A stretch of DNA of 14,154 bases, taken from positions 1-14,154 of the forward strand of contig DKUB01000077.1 of assembly GCA_002490465.1 (NCBI GenBank), written 5' to 3'. The notes under the pieces were generated by a model, which made no database searches, had not been told where the DNA came from, and worked only from the letters and a program-made list of their open reading frames with translations. The position numbers and the translations under genes were made by a program. This DNA is from Lachnoclostridium sp. UBA7215. GTDB taxonomy: Bacteria; Bacillota; Clostridia; Lachnospirales; Lachnospiraceae. The first letter of the stretch is position 1. Each line of letters starts with the position of its first letter. Below, in pieces: positions 1 to 6,014 of the stretch.

Positions 1-1
1 T

Positions 2-700
2 GGGGTGGCAGACAGGAAAAGACCGATTAATTGGTCATATACCTTCCGTGGTGCAGTAAATTATCTGCCGACCTGCGTGACAAAGGCAGAGTATGTTATT
101 AATTTTGCCAATCTGAAGGGGCACAGTTATGGAATTACTCTTTGCGGAAAAAATCATTTTGGCTCTTTTATTAATGGGAATGAAATGCGTCCCCCGGAGG
201 GGGCAAATCTCCACCAGTTTCTTATTATGGATGAGATGGGTGTTTACAGTCCGCTGGTGGATTTGATGGCAAATTACAAACTGGGAAACAAGACCGTCCT
301 GTATATGTTAGATGCCCTTATTTGTGCTCCGTCTGAGGGGGATGATATTACTGGCAGCAATGCAAGATGGAAACAGAGTCCTTTCAATGGACATTATACA
401 TCCAGTATTTTTCTTTCACAGGACCCGGTAGCCATTGATTCTGTCGGGGCTGATTTTCTGATGAATGAACCTGCAGTGACCAATAACAATGACAGCCTGA
501 AAAACAATGCCACAGTGGAGAATTATCTGCATGAGGCGGCGCTGGTAAAGAAAGCGCCATCCGGTAATGTATACAAAAACGGCAACGGAAAAAAGGTAAC
601 AAACCTGGGTGTTCATGAACACTGGAACAATCCGGCCAGTAAAAAGTACAGCCGCAATCGCGGAAAGAAAGAGGGCATTGAATTAGTAAAGGTAAAATAG
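2..700 (+). CDS. DUF362 domain-containing protein, 3' part (5' end outside window)
   Basis: Open frame from the window edge to a TAG at 698-700, giving about 232 residues. The GTG at position 5 has no ribosome binding site and the frame is open to the left, so the gene is most likely cut by the window edge rather than starting here. The sequence has the look of the DUF362 family: a segment reading KNHFGSFI near residue 50, then an ALICAPSEG stretch, and the SQDPVAIDSVGADFL block around residues 137-151, which is the typical conserved C-terminal core. Family members are often longer and some carry ferredoxin-like clusters or an N-terminal signal; neither can be judged here. The biochemical function of DUF362 is not established. 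The gene converges with the exonuclease gene, with only 27 nt between the stop codons and no clear terminator in the gap. Family assignment is from recognition, not a search. Confidence 0.75.
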   Translation, partial: GVADRKRPINWSYTFRGAVNYLPTCVTKAEYVINFANLKGHSYGITLCGKNHFGSFINGNEMRPPEGANLHQFLIMDEMGVYSPLVDLMANYKLGNKTVLYMLDALICAPSEGDDITGSNARWKQSPFNGHYTSSIFLSQDPVAIDSVGADFLMNEPAVTNNNDSLKNNATVENYLHEAALVKKAPSGNVYKNGNGKKVTNLGVHEHWNNPASKKYSRNRGKKEGIELVKVK

Positions 701-727
701 AATTTTCTGAACATTGGCTCACAGTGG

Positions 728-1567
728 TCATAACCCTATTCCCTTCAAAACCTCATTTGTTGTAATTCCTGAATAAGAATACTTTAATTTATGCATTTCA
801 AACGGCAATGGTTCCGTATTTCCAAGTTTTATTATTTTATAATTGTTTCTCAGGTTTTCACGGTTTTTAATAATTGATGTTTGAATAGACGGCTTCTTAA
901 TGCACTCTGCATTAGCAAGGATATTTTCGAGAGTACCAAACTCATTCAGAAGCGAAGCTGCTGTTTTTACTCCGACTTTTTCTGCGCCCCTGATATTATC
1001 GGATGTATCCCCTGTCAGTGATTTAAAATCAGCATACTGATTCGGCGTTATTCCAAACTTATCTATAATGTATTCCGGTGTGCAAATTATTGTTTTTTTG
1101 CCACGGTATCGCAGTATGGACACACGGTCTGTAATGAGTTGAAAGAAATCGCTGTCAAATGATGTGATAATAATCTCAGTGTATTGCGCCAACGATAAAG
1201 CATAACTGGCAATGAGATCATCCGCTTCACAATTTGTAGTTTCTATGTGCCTGATGGCAAGATAATCAAGCGCTGCATATACATCGGGTAGTTGTGAAAA
1301 AGGATTTTCACTTTCCTTTACTGTGCTATAATCAATTCGATTGGCTTTATAGTCGGGATTGATGGTGCAGCGATTGTTTTCGTGTTCTCCATCAAACACG
1401 GCAATCATATGTGTGGGTTCAACTTTGCGGATTATTTTTAATAATGCGCCTACAAAACCAAGCGTTCCCTGAATAGCCCGGCCGTTTTCATTAACGATTC
1501 TTGCGGGCATACCAAAAAACATTTGAAAAAATAAGTTACTGCCATCGATAATCAACAGTCGGTTCAA
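728..1567 (-). CDS. Stand-alone 5'-3' exonuclease (PolA N-terminal/FEN-like)
   Basis: 279-residue protein matching the FEN/5'-3' exonuclease domain found at the N-terminus of DNA polymerase I, here without a polymerase part. Visible metal-binding and structural motifs: IDGSN at 7-11, VFDG at 57-60, EADD at 114-117, SFDSDFFQL at 136-144 (the usual SGDxDxxQL position; both aspartates kept) and GDTSDN at 186-191, followed by the helix-hairpin-helix segment GAEKVGVKTA at 194-203. Such enzymes remove 5' flaps or RNA primers with divalent metal. The start is a TTG at 1567-1565 with AAGGAG about 8 nt upstream on the minus strand. It lies 27 nt downstream of the P-loop ATPase gene on the same strand, so the two are probably co-transcribed. 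All catalytic acidic positions look intact, so an active nuclease is likely; its substrate is not known. Confidence 0.88.
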   Translation of the reverse strand: MNRLLIIDGSNLFFQMFFGMPARIVNENGRAIQGTLGFVGALLKIIRKVEPTHMIAVFDGEHENNRCTINPDYKANRIDYSTVKESENPFSQLPDVYAALDYLAIRHIETTNCEADDLIASYALSLAQYTEIIITSFDSDFFQLITDRVSILRYRGKKTIICTPEYIIDKFGITPNQYADFKSLTGDTSDNIRGAEKVGVKTAASLLNEFGTLENILANAECIKKPSIQTSIIKNRENLRNNYKIIKLGNTEPLPFEMHKLKYSYSGITTNEVLKGIGL

Positions 1568-1594
1568 AATAAATCTCCTTAATTCAGGCTTAAA

Positions 1595-2110
1595 TTACAG
1601 TTCAATGTCTACCCGGTATTCCTCATCAATAAGAATATAGTCGGTTTTATATTTCTGACACTGTTCCAGTATTTTGGCGTTATCTCTCAGTACGGTATCT
1701 ATCGTACAGTATTCATCATCCATTCTGTTTTCCACAACGCTGGCATATTTTTTTATATCATTGAAATGATTGGTTATATACTTCTCACTCATAACCAGGC
1801 AGTAATATTTTATGTCTTCCAAATACTCCGGCTCAAAATCATGTGCCCAGTCAAAAGGGATATAACATCCTTCGACGGTAAGATTCTGGTCGTTTTCTAT
1901 TGCCGTTTTTATCATTTCACACACAATTGGCCATAAATAATTTGTCAGTGCGTTTTCATCGCTCACAGGAGTAAGGGTAGTATTTCCGCTGCGAATAAGT
2001 CCCATCTTTAAGTGGTCGATAGATAAATAGGGATATTTATACTTTTCAAGCAATTTTTGAGCAAGTGCGGTCTTTCCTGTATGAGATGCCCCTGATATTA
2101 AAAGAATCAT
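1595..2110 (-). CDS. P-loop kinase-like AAA family ATPase
   Basis: 171-residue protein with a Walker A/P-loop GASHTGKT at residues 7-14 right after a hydrophobic first strand (MILLIS), followed by a SIDHLKMGL segment resembling the acceptor-side DxL/DxF region of small-molecule or nucleotide kinases and zeta-toxin-like proteins. Later regions contain a hydrophobic TVEGCYIPF strand and an acidic C-terminus. The frame stays open 23 codons upstream, but I chose the ATG at 2110-2108 because GAGGAGGG sits about 6 nt before it and the P-loop is then at the normal distance from the N-terminus. It is the first gene of a minus-strand pair with the exonuclease. The substrate cannot be read from the sequence: nucleotide or nucleic-acid 5' end kinase, sugar kinase and zeta-like kinase are all possible. 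No antitoxin-like neighbour is seen. Confidence 0.75.
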   Translation of the reverse strand: MILLISGASHTGKTALAQKLLEKYKYPYLSIDHLKMGLIRSGNTTLTPVSDENALTNYLWPIVCEMIKTAIENDQNLTVEGCYIPFDWAHDFEPEYLEDIKYYCLVMSEKYITNHFNDIKKYASVVENRMDDEYCTIDTVLRDNAKILEQCQKYKTDYILIDEEYRVDIEL

Positions 2111-2141
2111 GCAATCCCTCCTCTGCCAGACATTGTAACAT

Positions 2142-2170
2142 ATCATAAATGGGATATTGTGAACAAACAA
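2142..2170 (-). promoter_or_regulatory. Candidate promoter for the ATPase-exonuclease pair
   Basis: On the minus strand, TTGTTT (2170-2165) and TATGAT (2147-2142) are separated by 17 nt, a reasonable vegetative sigma factor match. It lies about 32 nt before the ATG at 2110 and is back-to-back with the candidate ridA promoter. Assigned by eye only. Confidence 0.4.
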
Positions 2171-2178
2171 TGAAATCA

Positions 2179-2214
2179 TTGCTTATGGAAACAAAGTGTG
2201 ACATAATGGTGTCA
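2179..2214 (+). promoter_or_regulatory. Candidate ridA-run promoter with overlapping inverted repeat
   Basis: TTGCTT (2179-2184) and CATAAT (2202-2207) are 17 nt apart and precede the ridA-like start by about 32 nt. A small inverted repeat, TGACA-N6-TGTCA (2199-2203 and 2210-2214), spans the -10 box and the likely transcription start. It could be an operator or a chance palindrome. This would be the only promoter I can propose for the plus-strand run up to 5905. Confidence 0.4.
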
Positions 2215-2239
2215 TATTTTATGAGGATGGAGGATTACA

Positions 2240-2596
2240 ATGAGCGAGATCAAAAGATATGATATGAATGAGGACTGGGCACATTCCGGGATTATTAAAG
2301 CGGGTGACTTTTGTTTCCTAAATTATTGTGTCCGTAATACAGGAGGTACGATTGAGGAACAGGTCAATGGGGCTTTCGATGTGATGGAAGAACGCCTGGC
2401 ATTGGTAGGACTGACTCTTGAAAGTGTAGTACAGATGGATTGTCTGTTTAAAAATATCTGGGATATTCCTGTAATGGAGCAAGTAATTAAAGATAGATTC
2501 GATGGTAAATACCCCGTACGCAAATCAATTCAGACTGAGTTTGCAGACCCAAACGGTTTGCTGTTTCAGGTTGATGCAATTGCTTATTGTGGTTAA
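2240..2596 (+). CDS. RidA/YjgF/UK114 family protein
   Basis: 118 residues, within the usual 110-130 of the RidA (YjgF/YER057c/UK114) family. The C-terminal block has the conserved arginine in YPVRKSIQTE (R94) that in true RidA proteins binds the imine/enamine carboxylate, and the closing FQVDAIAYCG resembles the family IEIEAIA end, with Asp replacing the common Glu. Members are small trimeric cytosolic proteins; RidA itself hydrolyses reactive 2-aminoacrylate, while other subfamilies have unknown substrates. Start ATG at 2240 with GGAGG about 7 nt upstream. It is first in a same-strand run, 29 nt before the broken HD gene. The sequence is diverged from E. coli RidA, so membership of an Rid subfamily rather than RidA proper is possible; no symbol is given. 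Confidence 0.85.
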   Translation: MSEIKRYDMNEDWAHSGIIKAGDFCFLNYCVRNTGGTIEEQVNGAFDVMEERLALVGLTLESVVQMDCLFKNIWDIPVMEQVIKDRFDGKYPVRKSIQTEFADPNGLLFQVDAIAYCG

Positions 2597-2625
2597 TAAT
2601 AATTGATGGAGAGGAGGAGTCATAC

Positions 2626-3004
2626 ATGCTGCCTACGAGGGATGAAGCAGAAGAACTATTACGGGAAGCTGAAAAGTGCAACCCGGGGCCATGGGGGAAC
2701 CATAGCCGTGTTGCTGCGCATTGTGCAGAAAGGATAGCAATGGAGTGTGATGATTTAGATTCGGACAAAGCATATATATTGGGACTGCTGCATGATATAG
2801 GAAGGAAATTCGGCGTGAGACATATGGGACATGTGTCTGATGGTTATACCTATATGATGTCTTTAGGATATGATGAGGCGGCACAGATATGGTACATATC
2901 CTCAAAATAAGTGGAACAGCAATCTGGCATTAAAAAAATACTTTGAAGAGAAAATGGGGAAGGACATATACGTTGTGGTAGACAAGGATAATTTCAGGCC
3001 GTGA
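2626..3004 (+). pseudogene. HD-domain protein gene broken by internal deletion and frame change
   Basis: The 5' part (ATG at 2626, after GGAGAGGAGGAG) encodes 94 residues with clear HD phosphohydrolase features: NHSRVAAHC with H26, then LLHDIG with the H56-D57 pair, and an RHMGHVSDGY block. At about residue 88 the match to the family stops and the frame ends at TAA 2908-2910. Directly across this point another frame, open from about 2885 to TGA 3002-3004, encodes RYGTYPQNKWNSNLALKKYF and then EEKMGKDIYVVVDKDNFRP, which looks like the normal C-terminus of the same family. The middle of the domain, probably 70-90 codons including its remaining metal ligands, is missing and the two ends are out of frame. 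The short product is therefore unlikely to be an active hydrolase. It sits 29 nt after ridA and 28 nt before the nitroreductase. The identity of the remnant rests on recalled family similarity. Confidence 0.75.
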
Positions 3005-3032
3005 ATTTCCTTAATTAACTTTGGGAGGGCTT

Positions 3033-3635
3033 ATGCCGGAAACAATTTTAACAATACATAAAAGAAGAAGTATACGAAAATTTCAGAAGAAAGATGTTCC
3101 GATAGAAATAATAAATGAAATATTAGATGCGGGGCGGATGGCACCCTCTGCAAAAAACAGACAGCCGTGGAAATATATTGTTTTTGGAAACGGACACAAA
3201 AAAGAATTATTAAACGTTATGGATGCCGGATTGCGACGGGAGGAACATGGCATAACAGATTTACCAAAATCAGGTCACGGGCTTTCGGATGCAAGAAATA
3301 CATTGCGAGTGATGCTTGAAGCGCCGATTATTATTGTCGTGCTGAATACAAATGCCCGGTCTCCCTTTTTGTCTGTAGACAATGATGAGAGAATTACAGA
3401 AATTTGTGATTCTCTATCGATTGGGGCGTCCATACAAAATATATCGCTGGCAGCAGAAGAGAAAGGTCTGGGAACTTTATGGATTGCTAATACCTGTTTT
3501 GCTTATGAGGAGTTAATGTCATATTTAGATATGAAAGCGCAGCTTGTTGGAGCAATAGCTGTCGGGTATGCAGATGAGAATCCCATGCAGCGCCCGAGAA
3601 AGCCGTTGGACGAGGTCGTAGAGTATAGATTATGA
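3033..3635 (+). CDS. Nitroreductase family flavoprotein
   Basis: 200-residue protein of the FMN-dependent nitroreductase fold. The N-terminal HKRRSIRKF (residues 9-17) carries the Arg-Arg-Ser-x-Arg FMN phosphate-binding motif, followed by ILDAGRMAPSAKNRQPWKYIVF (about 30-51), the standard second FMN-contact block, and a later segment SIGASIQNISLAAEEKGLGT near 128-147 typical of the family core. Such enzymes reduce nitro compounds, quinones or flavins with NAD(P)H; the natural substrate is usually unknown. A TTG at 3021 extends the frame by four codons, but the ATG at 3033 is preferred because TGGGAGGG lies 4-5 nt before it. It follows the HD pseudogene by 28 nt and precedes the APH-like kinase by 16 nt, suggesting co-transcription. 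No ferredoxin domain is present. Confidence 0.9.
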   Translation: MPETILTIHKRRSIRKFQKKDVPIEIINEILDAGRMAPSAKNRQPWKYIVFGNGHKKELLNVMDAGLRREEHGITDLPKSGHGLSDARNTLRVMLEAPIIIVVLNTNARSPFLSVDNDERITEICDSLSIGASIQNISLAAEEKGLGTLWIANTCFAYEELMSYLDMKAQLVGAIAVGYADENPMQRPRKPLDEVVEYRL

Positions 3636-3651
3636 ATAATGGAGATGTGAA

Positions 3652-4539
3652 ATGAATAAAAACCTTACCAGAATTTTGTCCCATTGGGGATTACAGGATT
3701 GTGAAACAAAGAAAATATACGATACCGCCTGGCAGGCAGGGGAACATTACGTGTTGAAAGAATATCAGGATTTAAATCTGTTGGAGAGGAATTTAAAAAT
3801 ACTGAACATATTAGATGAAATGGATATTCCTGTGGGTCAGGTTGTATTAACAAAAGACAATGCTCAATATGTATCAGAAGGAAAGAATTTTTATTTTTTA
3901 TCCAGGAGGCTTTCGGGGAATCATATTGTAAAAATTGACGATGTTCAAACAGTTGCCACCGAAATGGGAAAAATAATTGCGAATCTCCATGTGGCATTTA
4001 AAAAATGTGAAACGATGGATGGTTTTTGGGAAAACAGCTTATTGGATGAAATGAACGGGTGGGTGAAAGAGAATTTTGAAAGAAGCGGTTGGAACCGCCT
4101 GCCCTGTGAAGAATACGAAGAAGTTGTATCGAAGTTAGCTGACGTTTACAGTGAACTGCCGGTACAGCTCATTCACAGGGATGTCCATTTTGGCAACTTT
4201 TTATTTTCAGACGGCAGTTTTTCAGGATATATTGACTTTGACCTGAGCCAGAGAAATATACGGATTTTTGATATTTGTTATTTCCTGTTGGGACTTCGCT
4301 CCAAAGAGGAGGAAATACAACTCACGGATGAACAATGGTTTGCATTTTTGGAGTGTGTCCTCCGGGGATACGAAAGCGTATTGAAATTATCCGAAACGGA
4401 GAAGAGGGCAGTGCCGTATGTGATGGAATGTATAGAGCTTTTATTTGTTTCTTATTTTGAGGGTGAAAATGATTTGGAATGTGCGGACAATGCTTATGAG
4501 ATTTATCAGTTTATAAGGGGACAGGAAGACAGGATATGA
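3652..4539 (+). CDS. Aminoglycoside phosphotransferase (APH)/CotS-like kinase
   Basis: 295-residue protein with the APH/choline-kinase fold signature. The catalytic loop reads IHRDVHFGN with D177 and N182, and the metal-binding segment YIDFD has D195, followed by IRIFDICYFLLGL, a layout typical of APH and CotS spore-coat-type kinases. An N-terminal YVLKEY around 33-38 holds the expected nucleotide-binding lysine (K36). The family phosphorylates aminoglycosides, choline, homoserine, sugars and other small hydroxyl compounds, and the target cannot be inferred; calling it a resistance gene would be unsupported. Start ATG at 3652 with GGAGA about 7 nt upstream. It lies 16 nt after the nitroreductase and 25 nt before the AlbA_2 gene on the same strand. 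Confidence 0.85.
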   Translation: MNKNLTRILSHWGLQDCETKKIYDTAWQAGEHYVLKEYQDLNLLERNLKILNILDEMDIPVGQVVLTKDNAQYVSEGKNFYFLSRRLSGNHIVKIDDVQTVATEMGKIIANLHVAFKKCETMDGFWENSLLDEMNGWVKENFERSGWNRLPCEEYEEVVSKLADVYSELPVQLIHRDVHFGNFLFSDGSFSGYIDFDLSQRNIRIFDICYFLLGLRSKEEEIQLTDEQWFAFLECVLRGYESVLKLSETEKRAVPYVMECIELLFVSYFEGENDLECADNAYEIYQFIRGQEDRI

Positions 4540-4564
4540 GAGGGAGTTATAGGGAGGCATATTT

Positions 4565-5905
4565 ATGGCAGAAAATCAAAATGTAGAGTATAAAGAATCA
4601 TGGCGTGACGAATATCTTAAATGGATATGCGGATTTGCTAATGCACAGGGTGGGAAAATATATATTGGTACCAAGGATGATGGAACTGTTATAGGGGTAA
4701 AGGGAAGTAAAAGGCTATTGGAAGATATACCGAATAAAATTCAGAATAAACTTGGTATTGTCGCAGATGTTAATTTATTATTAAAAGACGGTTTTGAATA
4801 TATTGAGATTGTTGTAAATCCATGGGCATTTCCGGTGAATTATGATGGGGAATATCACTATCGTAGTGGTAGTACAAAGCAACAGCTAAGAGGGAATGCA
4901 TTAACAAATTTTCTTATGGCTAAGACAGGAATGAAGTGGGATGCAGCAGCAGTAACTAATATCTCTATATCAGATTTGGATAAAGAAAGTTTTGATATTT
5001 TTAAGAGAGAAGCTCTTCGCAGTGGTCGTATGACAAGAGAGGATTTGGAAATTTCAAATGAAGAACTGTTAGAAAAATTAGATTTAGTAGTAAATGGTAA
5101 GTTAAAAAGGGCCGGAGTATTATGTTTTTATAGAAAGCCTGAAAGAATTATCGGTGGATGTTTTGTGAAAATTGGGAAATTTGAAGGAAGTGAATTATTG
5201 TATCAGGATGAAGTACATGGTTCACTACTTATTATGGCTGATCGGGTAATTGAATTAATTTATTTGAAATATCTTAAAGCTGCAATTACTTATTATAAAG
5301 AAACCAGAGTGGAAACCTATCCTTTTGCACGTGAGGCAGTGAGGGAAGCAGTGTTTAATGCTTTAATTCATTGTAATTGGGCAGATAATGTGCCAATTCA
5401 GATTCGCATCGAAGAAGACACGATGTTCATAAGTAATTGCAGTATGCTCCCTTTTGGGTGGACGGCAGAGACGCTTTTAGGTCCTCATTCATCGAAACCT
5501 TACAATCCGGATATTGCACGGGTATTTTATCGTGCCGGTTATATTGAAAGCTGGGGACGTGGCATTCAAAAAATTTGTGATGCATGCAAAAGTCTGGGTA
5601 CTGAAAAACCGGAATATATAGTTCATGGTGAAGATATTATGGTAAAGTTTAAGGCACTTCAAAGTGAAAAAGTGACTGAAAAGGTGACCGAAAAGGTGAC
5701 TGAAAAGGTGTTTGATACTTTAACGGAAAGTGAAAAGATAGTGTTGGAGATATTGGACAACAATCCATTTTCCACCTATATGGAAATAGCCGACAAATTA
5801 GCAGTAAGCAGAAAAACTGCTTCACAGAAAATTAAATTACTCAAGGATAAAGGTATTATTACCAGAGTAGGTTCCGCCAAAAAAGGATATTGGAAAATAG
5901 AATAA
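4565..5905 (+). CDS. AlbA_2 (divergent AAA-4)/HATPase_c_4 putative transcriptional regulator
   Basis: 446 residues in three parts. Residues about 6-115 form an AlbA_2 (Schlafen AlbA-like) domain: VEYKESW, then WICGFANAQGGKIYIGTKDDG and GVKGSKR. Residues about 250-360 resemble the RecG-like HATPase_c_4 domain, with FAREAVREAVFNALIHCNW as the N-box region (from 254) and SWGRGIQKI (GRG at 331-333). After a charged repeat linker (368-382) comes a winged helix-turn-helix (about 387-446) with a YMEIADKLAVSRKTASQKI recognition region. Proteins of this type are commonly annotated as ATP-binding or RecG-like transcriptional regulators; DNA target and ligand are unknown. ATG at 4565 with GGGAGG about 8 nt upstream. 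It is last in the plus-strand run and low in GC. The stop lies only 3 nt before the clpB CIRCE operator, with no separate terminator seen. Confidence 0.85.
   Translation: MAENQNVEYKESWRDEYLKWICGFANAQGGKIYIGTKDDGTVIGVKGSKRLLEDIPNKIQNKLGIVADVNLLLKDGFEYIEIVVNPWAFPVNYDGEYHYRSGSTKQQLRGNALTNFLMAKTGMKWDAAAVTNISISDLDKESFDIFKREALRSGRMTREDLEISNEELLEKLDLVVNGKLKRAGVLCFYRKPERIIGGCFVKIGKFEGSELLYQDEVHGSLLIMADRVIELIYLKYLKAAITYYKETRVETYPFAREAVREAVFNALIHCNWADNVPIQIRIEEDTMFISNCSMLPFGWTAETLLGPHSSKPYNPDIARVFYRAGYIESWGRGIQKICDACKSLGTEKPEYIVHGEDIMVKFKALQSEKVTEKVTEKVTEKVFDTLTESEKIVLEILDNNPFSTYMEIADKLAVSRKTASQKIKLLKDKGIITRVGSAKKGYWKIE
5666..5710 (+). repeat. 12-bp in-frame tandem repeat encoding KVTE units
   Basis: Near-identical 12-bp units of the form GAAAARGTGACY at 5666-5677, 5678-5689 and 5690-5701, with a partial fourth unit at 5702-5710. 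They encode E-K-V-T repeated between the ATPase-like domain and the winged helix. Because the unit is a multiple of three, copy number can change without shifting the frame. It probably forms a linker or short coiled coil. Confidence 0.8.
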
Positions 5906-5908
5906 AAA

Positions 5909-5935
5909 TTAGCACTCACCTCTTGACAGTGCTAA
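5909..5935 (+). promoter_or_regulatory. CIRCE operator (HrcA binding site)
   Basis: TTAGCACTC (5909-5917), 9-nt spacer, CAGTGCTAA (5927-5935). The CIRCE consensus is TTAGCACTC-N9-GAGTGCTAA, so 17 of 18 arm bases match; only the first base of the right arm differs (C for G). It overlaps the -35 box of the clpB promoter, so HrcA binding would block polymerase and release on heat stress would switch clpB on. Confidence 0.93.
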
Positions 5936-5951
5936 CAAAACGTGTTATTTT
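5923..5951 (+). promoter_or_regulatory. Vegetative promoter of clpB
   Basis: Perfect TTGACA -35 box (5923-5928), 17-nt spacer, TATTTT -10 box (5946-5951); transcription would start near 5958. The -35 box lies inside the CIRCE operator, spanning the end of its spacer and the first two bases of its right arm. The leader of about 55 nt contains a small inverted repeat, AACAG-N7-CTGTT (5977-5993), of unknown meaning. Confidence 0.85.
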
Positions 5952-6014
5952 CTAATTAGTGTTATAACCAGAGTAGAACAGACACATACTGTTAGTGAAA
6001 GGAGTGTGGGATGT

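Noticed and set aside
709..727. Small hairpin CATTG-N5-CAGTG between the DUF362 and exonuclease stops
   Set aside because: Only five pairs including a wobble and no T-tract on either side; not a credible terminator.
384..731. Minus-strand open frame opposite the DUF362 gene
   Set aside because: Mostly low-complexity Cys/Leu/His-rich translation with no family likeness; it is the antisense shadow of a convincing gene and also overlaps the exonuclease stop.
1595..2596. Toxin-antitoxin pair (zeta-like kinase with neighbour)
   Set aside because: The neighbouring genes are an exonuclease on the same strand and a divergent RidA-like protein; no epsilon-type or other antitoxin-like small gene is present.
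3652..4539. Antibiotic resistance gene
   Set aside because: The APH fold is shared by many metabolic kinases and no sequence feature points to an aminoglycoside substrate.
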